Assembly (NCBI GenBank): GCA_014885115.2
Contig: WKLE02006244.1
Coordinates: 1-21,157 of the forward strand
DNA from: Asterionellopsis glacialis
Lineage: Eukaryota > Bacillariophyta > Plagiogrammaphyceae > Rhaphoneidales > Asterionellopsidaceae
DNA: 21,157 bases
Reading direction: 5' to 3'
The notes beneath the pieces were generated by a model. That model searched no databases and was not told the DNA's origin. It saw only the letters and a program-made list of their open reading frames with translations. Positions 10,211-19,176 of this stretch are shown piece after piece; positions within the stretch are counted from its first letter, which is position 1; each line of letters begins with the position of its first letter. The translations under genes were made by a program, and so were the position numbers.

Positions 10211-10887
10211 CGGTGATAGAGAAAAAAAGGCAAACACCACGAGGCACAAACTACAGTAAATTCAAAGAGGCAAAGACAAAATATTTTTGTTTTCTTGTGC
10301 TTAACGAAGTAGTACCGTAGATCGAAGCCTGACCGAAGTGATAATTGCAGTGGCAGTGTTCTATTACTGTTCTGCAGAGATGTGCTAACGAAGCAATGTG
10401 TGCGTCACTTTTTAGTTGTTTTTACTGGCTGCTGATGTGATGGCTGATGGCGGCGATACAGCGACAGCCAACGAATTCGTTTCGCTGGGAGGGAGGAGAG
10501 TCGAAGGGGTCAGATGTTCTTTTTCCTATGAGGTCTGTCCATCGTTCCACTATTTTAAAACATACCTGGGTTCATGTTGGAACTTTCAGTCCGAACTTTC
10601 CACAATTCTTTTTCCACTACTATTCCGATTGGATGTACCCAGATGCCCTTTTCCCTCAAGAACACTCTTATACATCATACAGTAATGTTAAAACTTTATA
10701 TTTGTTATATTTTTAATTCTCTAAACAATTACTCATGCCTCCTCTGCCTTCTCGACATACACCCTCTATGTATTGTTTCCACATCACATCTTCCTCTAGC
10801 CACTCCCTTTTTTTATCCACACTCGGAGAAAATCCTCTTTTTTTCTCACCTGCTGGAACTGGGTAAATCTTGTGGATGTTGTCATAG
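10211..10887. other. Upstream region of MTO1; no gene seen
   Basis: This stretch contains the MTO1 promoter and 5' UTR on the minus strand. From about 10680 to 10860 the plus strand is very pyrimidine-rich (CT runs). Overlapping short open frames are present, but none shows a recognisable motif. Confidence 0.5.
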
Positions 10888-11408
10888 ATGCACCTCAGAA
10901 TCTTTACTCTGTTGCCTTTACCAAGGGTGTCGTGGCCAAACATTAAAGACAACTTTGTTTGTAAGAGGTGCAGTGATTACAAGGAACAGACATGTAAGTC
11001 ATGTGGGATGAAGGGACACAGTTGGAGATCTCATCATGACTGTTTGAATTACATTAATAAAGAGAAACGTGCCAAAAATAAAAATCGGGCAACTACATCA
11101 CTGAAAAAAGTGCAGAAAAGAATTCTTCGTCTCCAATTTTCCAAATATCTGGCATTACTATGAGAGAACCTGTCACTGGCAATGCTGAGTCTACTTATGA
11201 AAATTCTGGATATTTTTTACTTAGCAAGGACAAGGAAACAGAATTGGACATAATTGTAGTGTCAGAAGAAATATCATTGTTGAGCTTTGATTTGACAGAG
11301 TCAAATTCCATGGTGTGGTTTACAGACCAAGTGAGAAAATTGGATTTGATGGATCACAATGATGGCATTGCCAACTATTCTGATTCTTCAGATGAGGGAT
11401 TTGACTAA
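10888..11408 (+). pseudogene. Zinc-knuckle ORF pair, probable decayed transposon gene
   Basis: Two successive open frames, 10888-11163 (91 aa) and 11160-11408 (82 aa), overlap by ATGA. The first carries CKRC and then CKSCGMKGHSWRSHHDC, a CX2CX4HX7C zinc-knuckle-like pattern. Similar CxxCGxxGHxRxxHxxC motifs sit at protein ends encoded by several eukaryotic DNA transposons. It is followed by a Lys-rich stretch. The second frame is acidic and ends SDSSDEGFD. No catalytic domain is visible upstream, and the surroundings are unusually AT-rich. I read this as the 3' part of a degenerate mobile-element gene. A short lineage-specific gene is the alternative. Family cannot be assigned. Confidence 0.4.
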
Positions 11409-12754
11409 CTAGTAATGGTCAAACCTTTTAGTAGGGGTACAAAAGTAATATGTTTTTATCTGAAATTGTAGGAGAGGCTGTTAGTAGTATCTTGGCATGT
11501 AATTTTTGGTAAATAATCAATATTTAGCAAATTTAGCATTTTTAATGAACATCACACAATATTTCAGTATTCCAATCCCCTCTGCTACAGTTTCAGTTGA
11601 TAAATGGACTAATATGTAACATATTAGGATGTTCCTAATTTGTTTTCAACATAAAAGGTAAACATTTGATGCACCTTCTGAGGGGTTTGGGAGGTAAAAC
11701 AAAAATTTATTAAAAATAAAAAATCTAGATATTTGTGTGGACAACAACAAAATATGAAAATATGGGGGGAGTCACACAAGGGAGTGCATGTGTGGTAAAT
11801 ACAACATTAACATTGCATTTCAAGTCACTCGTGATTGTTGTGTTTGTATCAAATGCAGCTGTTATTTTCACAATTGTTGCTCCTTCAGTTCCGTGTTATT
11901 CAGGTCAAATATATCTGTCTGCAGAGGTCTTGTACAAACAATGTAGATGATTTTCTTGTTTTAAGGAACTCTTTCTGATGTGCAAAAATGTTTCATTATT
12001 TGCTCACCACAGTAAAATGCACATACTAATCTGAGGACCCCAGAGGCATCTGCATAATTTGTTTTTTACCCTACCCCGGGAATCCCATTTGCAATGGTTG
12101 CCAGTTTCCGTAAGTAAAATCTCTTTTTATTCCCTAGCGTTCTGTCCATTGTTCCTAGAATAATCATTCAAAATCTTAATCCTAAAAAAGTTAGAACGCT
12201 ATCCCTTGTATTTTAGTGAAATATTTTGTATCCCGGGGAAGGACTCAAATAGTCAAGTCGGGTGGTAAAATGGCCCCTCTTGCCTAGGGAAGAAAAGGAT
12301 CGGGCCTCAGATGGGCAAGAATGTCCCACTAGGGTCTCAGTACCATGTCTCTGGGTCCTCTAATCTGGCAACCCACCATGACAAAAAACTTTTTTCGAGA
12401 CCTCTTTATCCATTACAATCTGCTCCAATCAATAAGACATTTTTCATTTTGTTTAGCATAGCTTGGAATTTCAACATAAATAAGCACCTTGAACCTGAAA
12501 AATCTATCTCGATGTTGCTATTTTTTTATAAATGAATGATACTAACAAAAGAGGATGACAGCAGCATTTTTGTTTTATTAAAAATGGGGTATCTTGGTGA
12601 TTTCATTATCATCGTGGTGTCATCATTGAATAAGCAAAATGACTCTAACCGGTTAGCGTCATTTTGCCTAGTAACTACACGTACAATAATTTTATATATA
12701 CATTAGGGGTACACATGGAGGTGTTGGTGCTCTGTTCAATTAATGTGGAATGTA
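11409..12754. other. AT-rich gene-free stretch, probable transposon debris
   Basis: No convincing coding region on either strand. The stretch is clearly AT-rich, except for a GC-richer patch at about 12230-12375. Contained structures: a 9-bp-arm inverted repeat (TAGCGTTCT at 12135-12143, AGAACGCTA at 12193-12201) and the palindrome at 12634-12667. No terminal inverted repeats bounding the whole stretch could be found by eye. Confidence 0.5.
12634..12667. repeat. 34-bp near-perfect palindrome
   Basis: Outer arms GCAAAATGAC (12634-12643) and GTCATTTTGC (12658-12667) are exact reverse complements. The core CTAACCGGTTAG (12645-12656) is itself a perfect palindrome. Only the single pair at 12644/12657 (T opposite C) fails to match. 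The whole can form a 34-nt cruciform, or a symmetric binding site. Confidence 0.85.
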
Positions 12755-12759
12755 GTATT

Positions 12760-13220
12760 TACCAGGTATTTGCCGTTCGAGATCATAAAAGTACCAAAAA
12801 CTTTCAGAAAAATAATACCTGTACCTGGTACCTGGTATAATACCTGGTACCTGGTAAGGTAACGTTTCCCCGACCGCCAGTATGATGATGTACTGTACAG
12901 CAACAGCTACTACCGGTACCAGGTAGGACCTTAGGTCCTATTTAGTAGTATCCTCGGAGTTTGACAGGACATGATACAAGTAGTACTCACTAGAATGAAC
13001 TAGGTGCCCTAGACACTTCCGGTAGCAGGTATGTACCTTGTACCAGACTACAAGGTTCAAATTGTACCATGTAAATTAATATTAAAAATATTTTGTATAC
13101 TGAATAAAAGATCCCAAAAGGATTACTTGGTGCCAGGTAGGACCTAGGTTCTGGAATTAGTACCAGGTACCTGTACCGTGTACCAGGTACATGATGTGTT
13201 TACCACGCCCGTACCAGGTA
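12760..13220. repeat. TACCWGGTA repeat cluster B
   Basis: Nine exact copies of TACCAGGTA/TACCTGGTA start at 12760, 12822, 12829, 12841, 12848, 12917, 13161, 13181 and 13212, plus degenerate versions (for example GTGCCAGGTAGG near 13131). Copies at 12822-12837 and 12841-12856 overlap to give repeated GGTACC-containing palindromes. A TAGGACC-TTA-GGTCCTA hairpin is embedded at 12924-12940, and a related imperfect one lies near 13136-13150. The cluster ends about 175 bp before the acetylesterase gene. Confidence 0.85.
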
Positions 13221-13394
13221 GTATTTTTATTGAAATAAACACGCTGAAAGATTCCTGATCTACTCTAGACTTATTAATTATTAATATTTATTATATTGCT
13301 TCTCTCTCTAAAGTAGAGATCTGGCGTGTATTCTTCTCTCTCTAGTGTTTCTTGACTCTTGACCGAGTCCTTTTTTTAGTAAAAAAAAAAGAAT

Positions 13395-15740
13395 ATGAAC
13401 GATGATAATCGGATCGATTACGAGTGGTGGAGGAATAATGCCAAACTTACCTTCTCCCAGGGTTACAGTGATTACGTGGTTCTCCAGCAGGCACCATCTT
13501 CGGCGTCTGTAACTGGTCATCTTGGTACTGTCGAATGCCCTGCTGACCCATTGGATAGACCGAAGATTGTGGTCTCGCTTGTGCATGATATAAACTACGA
13601 CAGCGACGACGTTCCTACCCATGAACCCGGCGGAGATCCCAAAGGCAGCAGTAGCATTTCTGTGATCTACAATGTAAATGCGGAAGTTTATCCAGAAACA
13701 AATTTAGGGAACAAATATTGTAGCTTCCGGGCGATCTTTCCACCAACAACATCCTCCAAAAGTAGGGAGCCGTGGTCGTCGTACACTGTGGAGGCCCGGT
13801 ATATTAATTGGGATACTAACAATACAACGATAACAGCAACAAAGGCCACAATCCAGAATGTTGTTTTTGGAGATGTATGGTATTGCTCGGGACAAAGTAA
13901 TATGGCCTTACAACTGAGGTATACGATGCATCGGAACATAAGCTTGGCAAAAATATCAGATTCAAATTATGACAACATACGCATACACGGAATGAAGAGT
14001 AATATGAATCCTAATCAGCCTTGGGTCCTACTGCGAGATCAGGTTAGAAATCGTGTTGGCACTGAACAATTCCTGGATTACAGCTCAACATGTTACTACT
14101 TTGGTGAAAGGTTGACATATGAGTTGAGAAAGCAGCAGGGGGGAGGAGGTAGGCCCACCGACGATGACGAAGTTATTCCAATTGGACTCGTACATACAGC
14201 TTGGGGGGGGTCGCAGATAGAAAATTGGCTTGATAGCGATACAATAGTTTCCTGCAATGATACTTGTGTGAATCTTGTTAAAGACGATCAAAATGGTAAT
14301 CGGGATGGATATTCCCTCTTTGAATGGAATACCTTGCCTTATGTGAACATGACAATCAAGGGGTGGCTTTGGTACCAAGGGGAAAACAATATGGGAGGGG
14401 GTGAGCGTTCATGTGTTCTTGGCAATTCAGAACGTAATTCCGGATACTCGTGCTTAGCAGTTGCATTGGTTAGAAAGTGGAGGGAGCTATGGTCTTCAAC
14501 TGCAGGTACGACCGATCCTAACGCACCATTTGGCATTGTTGCTCTCCCGTGGAGTGGTACTGAAGGCAATACTAATATGGGATTGATGCGTTGGGCCCAA
14601 ACGGGTGGATATGGTGTACTCCCTAATCCTGCAATGCCAAATACATTCCTTGTGCAGGCATATGATGTTGATGATCCTCACAGAGCCACATATGATATGT
14701 GCTTCACAGTAGGTTGTTGCTATCCAGCAGAGGGCCTTTCCAAATATGCTCGTGATCCTCCCCAATGTACAGATAGTGAAGAACAATCAAATCAGTACGG
14801 TGGGTTCAACTGCTCTCGGTGTGATGACCTTTGCAGTAATTTCTGTGAGTCGGCGATGGCCACCAATTTTTACATGGGCCCGATTCACTCCAGATCGAAG
14901 TATCCAATCGGCTCAAGGCTTGCAATAGCGGCAGCAAAACATGTATACCGCTTGCAGGCAGGTGATAATAAGAAGGGAACAAAAATTGGTGAGGCATCGA
15001 CTGGGCCTACACTTGCTGGGTGTGCGGTAGATCCTGAAGCACACATAATCAGAGTATTTTTCAATACCACTCTTCTTGGTAACGATGTTGTAAGTGTGAA
15101 GGACTATGACCACTCAAAAATTGGTCGGAGCAAATTTGAGGTGCTACTCACAAATTCAACAACTGATAATGGACTTTGCCTACAAAAGATAGGAAATATA
15201 TGCCTGGATGATGGACATGGCAACCAGTTTAATTGGAATAGATCATCAAAGGAAATGTTTCAAATGTGGACACCTGTAGATGTATTGACACAAGGTGACA
15301 CTAGCAGTAGCAGAGGCTTTGAGATTGCTGTGAATCTTAGCTCTTTCAATATCAGTAGTGTCGTCGCTATACGATATGCATGGGATGGCACGTGCTGTTG
15401 GAGCCAGCACGAGCCTTCTACTCTCGAAACACATAGTCGCCAATGTCCCCTCCAGTCTTGCCCTGTTTATTCTAAACTCTCGGGACTGCCGGCTAATCCC
15501 TTTTTGGCAGAAATAGTTGACGGCCGATGTAAATGCTTGTCTCCGCAAATGTGCGATGGGGATGGGTCTATCGAATCACCGTCAACAAATGTCTTGATGA
15601 TCTCTAGTATTGTGGTTGTAATCACTAGCATATGTATTTATGGGCTGTGGAAAAGTTGGCAGAGAACCAAGACAATCAAGACAGAGTTTGTCGAGTTGGT
15701 TACGAAAGAAAACGATACTGGGCACCCGTATATAATGTAA
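13395..15740 (+). CDS. Sialate O-acetylesterase-like (SGNH/SASA) type I membrane protein
   Basis: A 781-aa ORF. LTFSQGYSDYVVLQQAP (18-34) matches the N-terminal signature of the SIAE/SASA family. The nucleophile block GDVWYCSGQSNM puts Ser168 in GQSNM; then GLVHTAWGGSQIENWL (264-279) and GWLWYQGEN (323-331). The catalytic His block is GPIHSRSKYPIGSRLA with His498. A C-terminal part has the YAWDGTCCW..LPANPF pattern typical of SIAE. A membrane helix lies at about 732-753 (VLMISSIVVVITSICIYGL) with a short basic cytosolic tail. Many N-glycosylation sequons (NNTT, NISL, NMT, NCS, NTT, NSTT, NRSS, NLSS, NISS) and many Cys argue for a secretory-pathway or cell-surface protein. The family removes O-acetyl groups from sugars; the actual substrate here is unknown. 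Odd point: no signal peptide is encoded after the ATG at 13395, and an in-frame TAA lies at 13380-13382 just before an A run. A first exon may be missing from this model. Confidence 0.9.
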   Translation: MNDDNRIDYEWWRNNAKLTFSQGYSDYVVLQQAPSSASVTGHLGTVECPADPLDRPKIVVSLVHDINYDSDDVPTHEPGGDPKGSSSISVIYNVNAEVYPETNLGNKYCSFRAIFPPTTSSKSREPWSSYTVEARYINWDTNNTTITATKATIQNVVFGDVWYCSGQSNMALQLRYTMHRNISLAKISDSNYDNIRIHGMKSNMNPNQPWVLLRDQVRNRVGTEQFLDYSSTCYYFGERLTYELRKQQGGGGRPTDDDEVIPIGLVHTAWGGSQIENWLDSDTIVSCNDTCVNLVKDDQNGNRDGYSLFEWNTLPYVNMTIKGWLWYQGENNMGGGERSCVLGNSERNSGYSCLAVALVRKWRELWSSTAGTTDPNAPFGIVALPWSGTEGNTNMGLMRWAQTGGYGVLPNPAMPNTFLVQAYDVDDPHRATYDMCFTVGCCYPAEGLSKYARDPPQCTDSEEQSNQYGGFNCSRCDDLCSNFCESAMATNFYMGPIHSRSKYPIGSRLAIAAAKHVYRLQAGDNKKGTKIGEASTGPTLAGCAVDPEAHIIRVFFNTTLLGNDVVSVKDYDHSKIGRSKFEVLLTNSTTDNGLCLQKIGNICLDDGHGNQFNWNRSSKEMFQMWTPVDVLTQGDTSSSRGFEIAVNLSSFNISSVVAIRYAWDGTCCWSQHEPSTLETHSRQCPLQSCPVYSKLSGLPANPFLAEIVDGRCKCLSPQMCDGDGSIESPSTNVLMISSIVVVITSICIYGLWKSWQRTKTIKTEFVELVTKENDTGHPYIM

Positions 15741-16277
15741 AACTGAAAGGACATGATGAGTGATGACATAGGGAAAGGTTGCAGTCCTACATACAGTACT
15801 GTAGTTGCCAATAGGGTGGATAAACGAAAAAAAAAGCTCTAGTATCACCCTCAAATTTTACTCTAGAGAGCGAATTCGCATACATTACGAGTACGGTATT
15901 GAACTTTAACTTATAATATATTAATAAAAATTACCACAGCACAAGTCATTGACTCTTTTGTTTTTTGTTTCCGTTTGGAAGGTGTGATACCTGGTATCAG
16001 TACAACGGATCTCAGTCGTGGACTGTGGAGTAAACAACGCGCACGAAAAAAAACTTCTCTCCAAGAAAATCGCGATGATTTCGCGCGCTCGTGTGACTAC
16101 TGAGAAACTCTCAAACTCGCTGGGGCACAAGGCAACTTCATTCGATTCATTTTGTTTTCTCCGAGAGACGGGGCTCGAAGTTCCAAGGAGAAGGTTTTTT
16201 CTTGGGAATACATCTTGTGTATCATAGGCAGCAACAGATTCGAATCGAGACTCAAAGAATTACATTAGGTTGAAACT
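15741..16277. other. Spacer between the acetylesterase and lipase genes
   Basis: Contains the acetylesterase 3' region and the lipase promoter. A 13-bp palindrome GATACCTGGTATC at 15986-15998 includes the only TACCWGGTA copy in the right-hand third of the window. A 69-codon plus-strand frame at 16018-16227 ends 50 bp before the lipase ATG. It has no recognisable motif and could at most be an upstream ORF. Confidence 0.55.
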
Positions 16278-17453
16278 ATGGTGCCGATACGACTTGACGG
16301 ACTTCGTCGCATAACTTCTGTCAGATGTGGGCGTTTCATGTCAAATGCTACAGCACATCATATAGCCGACTCGACTCCACGCTCCTCTTTCGGTTTTAGT
16401 GGGGCCGGTTTCTTGGTTAGTTATCACATTGGTGTGGCAGCTTGTTTAATGGAACATGGTCACCTTCTGCATCCGAAAGCGACTGTTGCCTCTGATGGTG
16501 CTCCACTTTTGACGGGAGTTAGTGGTGGGGCGTTAATTGCGTCGGCAATCTCGACAGGTATTTTACCAGAAGACGGAATGAATTGTGTTTTGGTGGTAGC
16601 AAAGAAAACGAAAGAAAAATGTGGAGTTTTGGACTGTTTAAAGCCTGGTTTTTCTCTGATAGATGAAATGGAAGAAGTATTCACACGTGAAATGAAGTTC
16701 GCTCTAGGAGGATCGCGAGAAAGTAATGGTGACGACTATGACAGGGAACTCTTGCAGCGTCGGATACAAGGTGGTAAACTCATGCGTATTGGACTTACAG
16801 ATCGGAGAGTGTTTCCACCAACAAGTACCAATGAAAAGGCCTACTTTTATGTAGATCAATATCGAGATGTTGATGATATCGTTGCGGCCAGTATTTTGAG
16901 TTCGTACATTCCTGGTGCCACAGGTCCAGCATTAGGGTCAAAGGATGGGAGCAACCATGCGGTGAAACGTGCATCGGCACGTTTGAGTGAAATGGAAGAG
17001 TTGGGATTCGTCAAAAACATTACGGGAAATCCAGTGGTAGTCTCGCAAGAAAACAAGAATAAAAATGGAGGAAAGGACGAGGAAACTAGAGAATATTATT
17101 GGGATGGGGGTCTAGTCAATGTCTTTCCTATTGTGGATGATAACACTGTTGTAATAAGTCCCATGAGTGGAGAATTTCATCCTCATCCCTCGATTTCTCC
17201 CGCGCCTCAGAAAAGCAATGATGAGAAAGAACCATCATCGACACCAACTTATTTGCGGATTAACCATCGTGCTGCGATTCATCTGAATACATATAATGCG
17301 GTTGCCTTCAGAAGAATGATACTTTCCTCGGATGACACAGCATTACAGCAAAGGTTTTCGCATGGTTATGACGACGCAAAAAGATTCTTGGACAAGAACA
17401 GCTTGACTACTGTACACTCAGCTCAAGTATCTTCAACTCTCTTGAAATCATAA
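16278..17453 (+). CDS. Patatin-like phospholipase / PNPLA-family lipid acyl hydrolase
   Basis: A 391-aa intronless ORF. The oxyanion-hole segment is FGFSGAGFLVSYHIGV (38-53), the pattern of animal PNPLA1-5 enzymes. The nucleophile elbow GVSGGAL places Ser82, and the catalytic-dyad Asp is Asp276 in YYWDGGLVNVFP. ILSSYIPGATGP (206-217) corresponds to the conserved A-S-x-x-I-P region before the Asp. The C-terminal QQRFSHGYDDAKRFL also follows the family. Patatin-like enzymes release fatty acids from glycerolipids, using a Ser/Asp dyad; triacylglycerol or polar lipids are both possible substrates. Residues 1-35 are basic and unstructured, with no clear signal peptide, so location is open (mitochondrial or cytosolic/lipid droplet). 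Residues 258-271 form a Lys/Asn/Glu-rich insert just before the Asp motif. Converges on the SDR gene, 287 bp away. Confidence 0.92.
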   Translation: MVPIRLDGLRRITSVRCGRFMSNATAHHIADSTPRSSFGFSGAGFLVSYHIGVAACLMEHGHLLHPKATVASDGAPLLTGVSGGALIASAISTGILPEDGMNCVLVVAKKTKEKCGVLDCLKPGFSLIDEMEEVFTREMKFALGGSRESNGDDYDRELLQRRIQGGKLMRIGLTDRRVFPPTSTNEKAYFYVDQYRDVDDIVAASILSSYIPGATGPALGSKDGSNHAVKRASARLSEMEELGFVKNITGNPVVVSQENKNKNGGKDEETREYYWDGGLVNVFPIVDDNTVVISPMSGEFHPHPSISPAPQKSNDEKEPSSTPTYLRINHRAAIHLNTYNAVAFRRMILSSDDTALQQRFSHGYDDAKRFLDKNSLTTVHSAQVSSTLLKS

Positions 17454-17740
17454 CAATATGAACTTAGTTTTTAAAGTTTTATAAAGCTGATGCGAGATTT
17501 TGTTCGTGTAGGTCCTTTTGCAAGTATAAGATCGAGTAGTGTTGGAGATTTATCCAAACTTGAAAGTCCACATACAAACTTTTGAAAAAAAAATAAGAGC
17601 CCAAAGGCGTGACGTTACTTTGATAGTATGGGCTAATGGATGTGCGTGTGATTTGCGCAAAAATCTTCTCTCCAGATAGAAAGCAGTAGAGGCTAATGAT
17701 AGTTAGATTTAATGCACTCTATTTTTTGGTAGTGATGCGC

Positions 17741-18652
17741 TCATTGGCTTAAATCATCAATCTCACGATATCTAAGAATGCCTTTCACTTCCTTTTTACT
17801 AATGGCCCGAACGATTGCACATGCGAGCGCTTGTGCTGTGACGGGTCGATCTACGAAAGGAAGACCTAGTCTATTGCCTGCATAAAAAGAAAAAACCGAG
17901 GGGAAACTCGCTGGACGGTCTAGGCTGTAGATTAGAGATGGACGAGCAATAATAGGTCTCAGCTGTGGCTCTGACAGTAAGCGTTTTTCCACTTCCCTTT
18001 TTGCCTTAAGGTACCGCTTCAACCAATCCGGTGCCAACTTTGTCTCTACGAAGGTGCCACCAGGCATATCAGGCCATCCTGCTTCAGCAGCTGAGGTGAA
18101 ATAAAATGGCATTTTGCCAATCTTATTCCGCTCTGCATACTCAATGGCGGCATCCATGGCATTAAATGCTGTTAAGCGCGTGATCGTGTCATATGTTGAC
18201 TCCTTGTCAGGTACGGAACCAGATCCTGACGCTAAAATATTGAATTGTCCCAAACCAGAAGAATTATCGAGAAGCAATCCAACGCAATGAATTATGCCGG
18301 AATAGCCTCCTTCGTTCAGAATGGACGAAATTGTTTCCTTATCCCTTGCGTCTCCAGTACGATAGTCGATTTTAGCAATTGATCCATTTCCATTCTCCGG
18401 TGGGCTACCGCGTCGTGACAAACAGGTCACGGAATATCCTTCTAGTAAAGCACGCTTGGCAACAGTCTGGCCTAGGAATCCAGTCCCTCCCAACACCAAA
18501 AGTTTTCCCCTTTGACTATCAATACTTGACATTTGAAGCGTGTATCGATTAGTTGGTTTCATGGACGTCCGTAATGTAAATGATGCTGTAGGGTTTGGCA
18601 ACAATAGTAGTAGCACAAGGGAAAGTCCGACTTCGAGAAAATTCCGTTTCAT
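17741..18652 (-). CDS. Plastid-targeted atypical short-chain dehydrogenase (NAD(P)-binding, COQ11/At1g32220-like)
   Basis: A 303-aa single-exon ORF. Residues 1-24 are a signal peptide with a Leu-rich core, ending NPTAS|F. That is an ASAF-type junction with Phe25, followed by a basic, Ser/Thr-rich stretch, so import into the plastid is expected. The Rossmann dinucleotide site is LLVLGGTGFLGQTVAKRALL (GGxGxxG at 55-61), and CLSRRG marks the end of beta2. Downstream are GIIHCVG, FYFTSAAEAG and RPSLIY. The active-site YxxxK is not in its classical place, as in atypical SDRs. The layout resembles the yeast COQ11 and plant plastoglobule At1g32220/At5g10730 proteins, which are linked to quinone or prenyl-lipid metabolism. 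The substrate cannot be read from the sequence. Confidence 0.88.
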   Translation of the reverse strand: MKRNFLEVGLSLVLLLLLPNPTASFTLRTSMKPTNRYTLQMSSIDSQRGKLLVLGGTGFLGQTVAKRALLEGYSVTCLSRRGSPPENGNGSIAKIDYRTGDARDKETISSILNEGGYSGIIHCVGLLLDNSSGLGQFNILASGSGSVPDKESTYDTITRLTAFNAMDAAIEYAERNKIGKMPFYFTSAAEAGWPDMPGGTFVETKLAPDWLKRYLKAKREVEKRLLSEPQLRPIIARPSLIYSLDRPASFPSVFSFYAGNRLGLPFVDRPVTAQALACAIVRAISKKEVKGILRYREIDDLSQ

Positions 18653-19176
18653 CTCGAAAAGTAATATTTTCAGCCGATAGTAGTTCTCAGACCGAGCTAA
18701 AACCTTTCAAAGGTTATATTGTTATAAACACAGCGTATTTTCACTCAAGATGTAACTCTCTCTTGAAGTTCTTGGTAGAGGACGCAACAGGTGGATCAAA
18801 AACAACCTTGAAAGCAGCCGAAAACACTTGAACTTCTCGGTTTGGAGTGTCTGATGTCAAGACAACTGATACAGTTCAGAAAAATCTATCAAAAACTGTC
18901 TACACGTATGCGAATCTCAAATCACTCGTCACACTGATTTTCAGGAAAATAGGGTTAATTTGTATAGTATATTATGCTCTTCTAAGTATAGGGTTAATAG
19001 CATTGTAAAGCCTACGGTTAGGATTAGGGCATATGGCGGTGTAAATGATGGCACTCAATCATTGAAGATTGAAGAGGTAAAGTAGGTCTAGAGAGAGGCC
19101 TAGAGACTAGAGAGTAATAAGTTCCACTACAATCTTATGTCCTTGGTCCTTAGGTCCTAGACTAGGACCTACTCTA
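18653..19176. other. Spacer upstream of the SDR gene with repeat debris
   Basis: Includes the SDR promoter on the minus strand. No complete gene. A short AGGGTTAAT motif is repeated near 18949 and 18989, and GGTTAGGATTAGGG is present at 19016-19029. A hairpin of the TAGGACC family closes the stretch. Confidence 0.5.
19151..19171. repeat. TAGGTCCTA-GAC-TAGGACCTA hairpin
   Basis: A perfect inverted repeat with 9-bp arms and a 3-base loop. CCTTAGGTCCTA, overlapping its left arm, is identical to the sequence at the 12924-12940 hairpin. It lies immediately 5' of the RRM fragment. Confidence 0.8.

Noticed and set aside
10211..10249. Upstream TTG start for MTO1
   Set aside because: Not an accepted eukaryotic start. 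The ATG at 10210 gives a suitable mitochondrial presequence.
10713..10943. Minus-strand frame of about 76 codons from an ATG at 10943
   Set aside because: It reads through the pyrimidine-rich tract, overlaps the zinc-knuckle ORF and has no recognisable domain.
14085..14786. Several minus-strand frames of 76-97 codons inside the acetylesterase
   Set aside because: All are antisense shadows of a strongly conserved coding region and have no motif of their own.
16018..16227. 69-codon frame upstream of the lipase
   Set aside because: No signal peptide or domain; it may be an upstream ORF in the 5' UTR, but conservation data would be needed to claim it.
19016..19029. GGTTAGGATTAGGG resembling telomeric TTAGGG repeats
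   Set aside because: Fewer than two imperfect repeat units in a gene-flanked position; compatible with chance.
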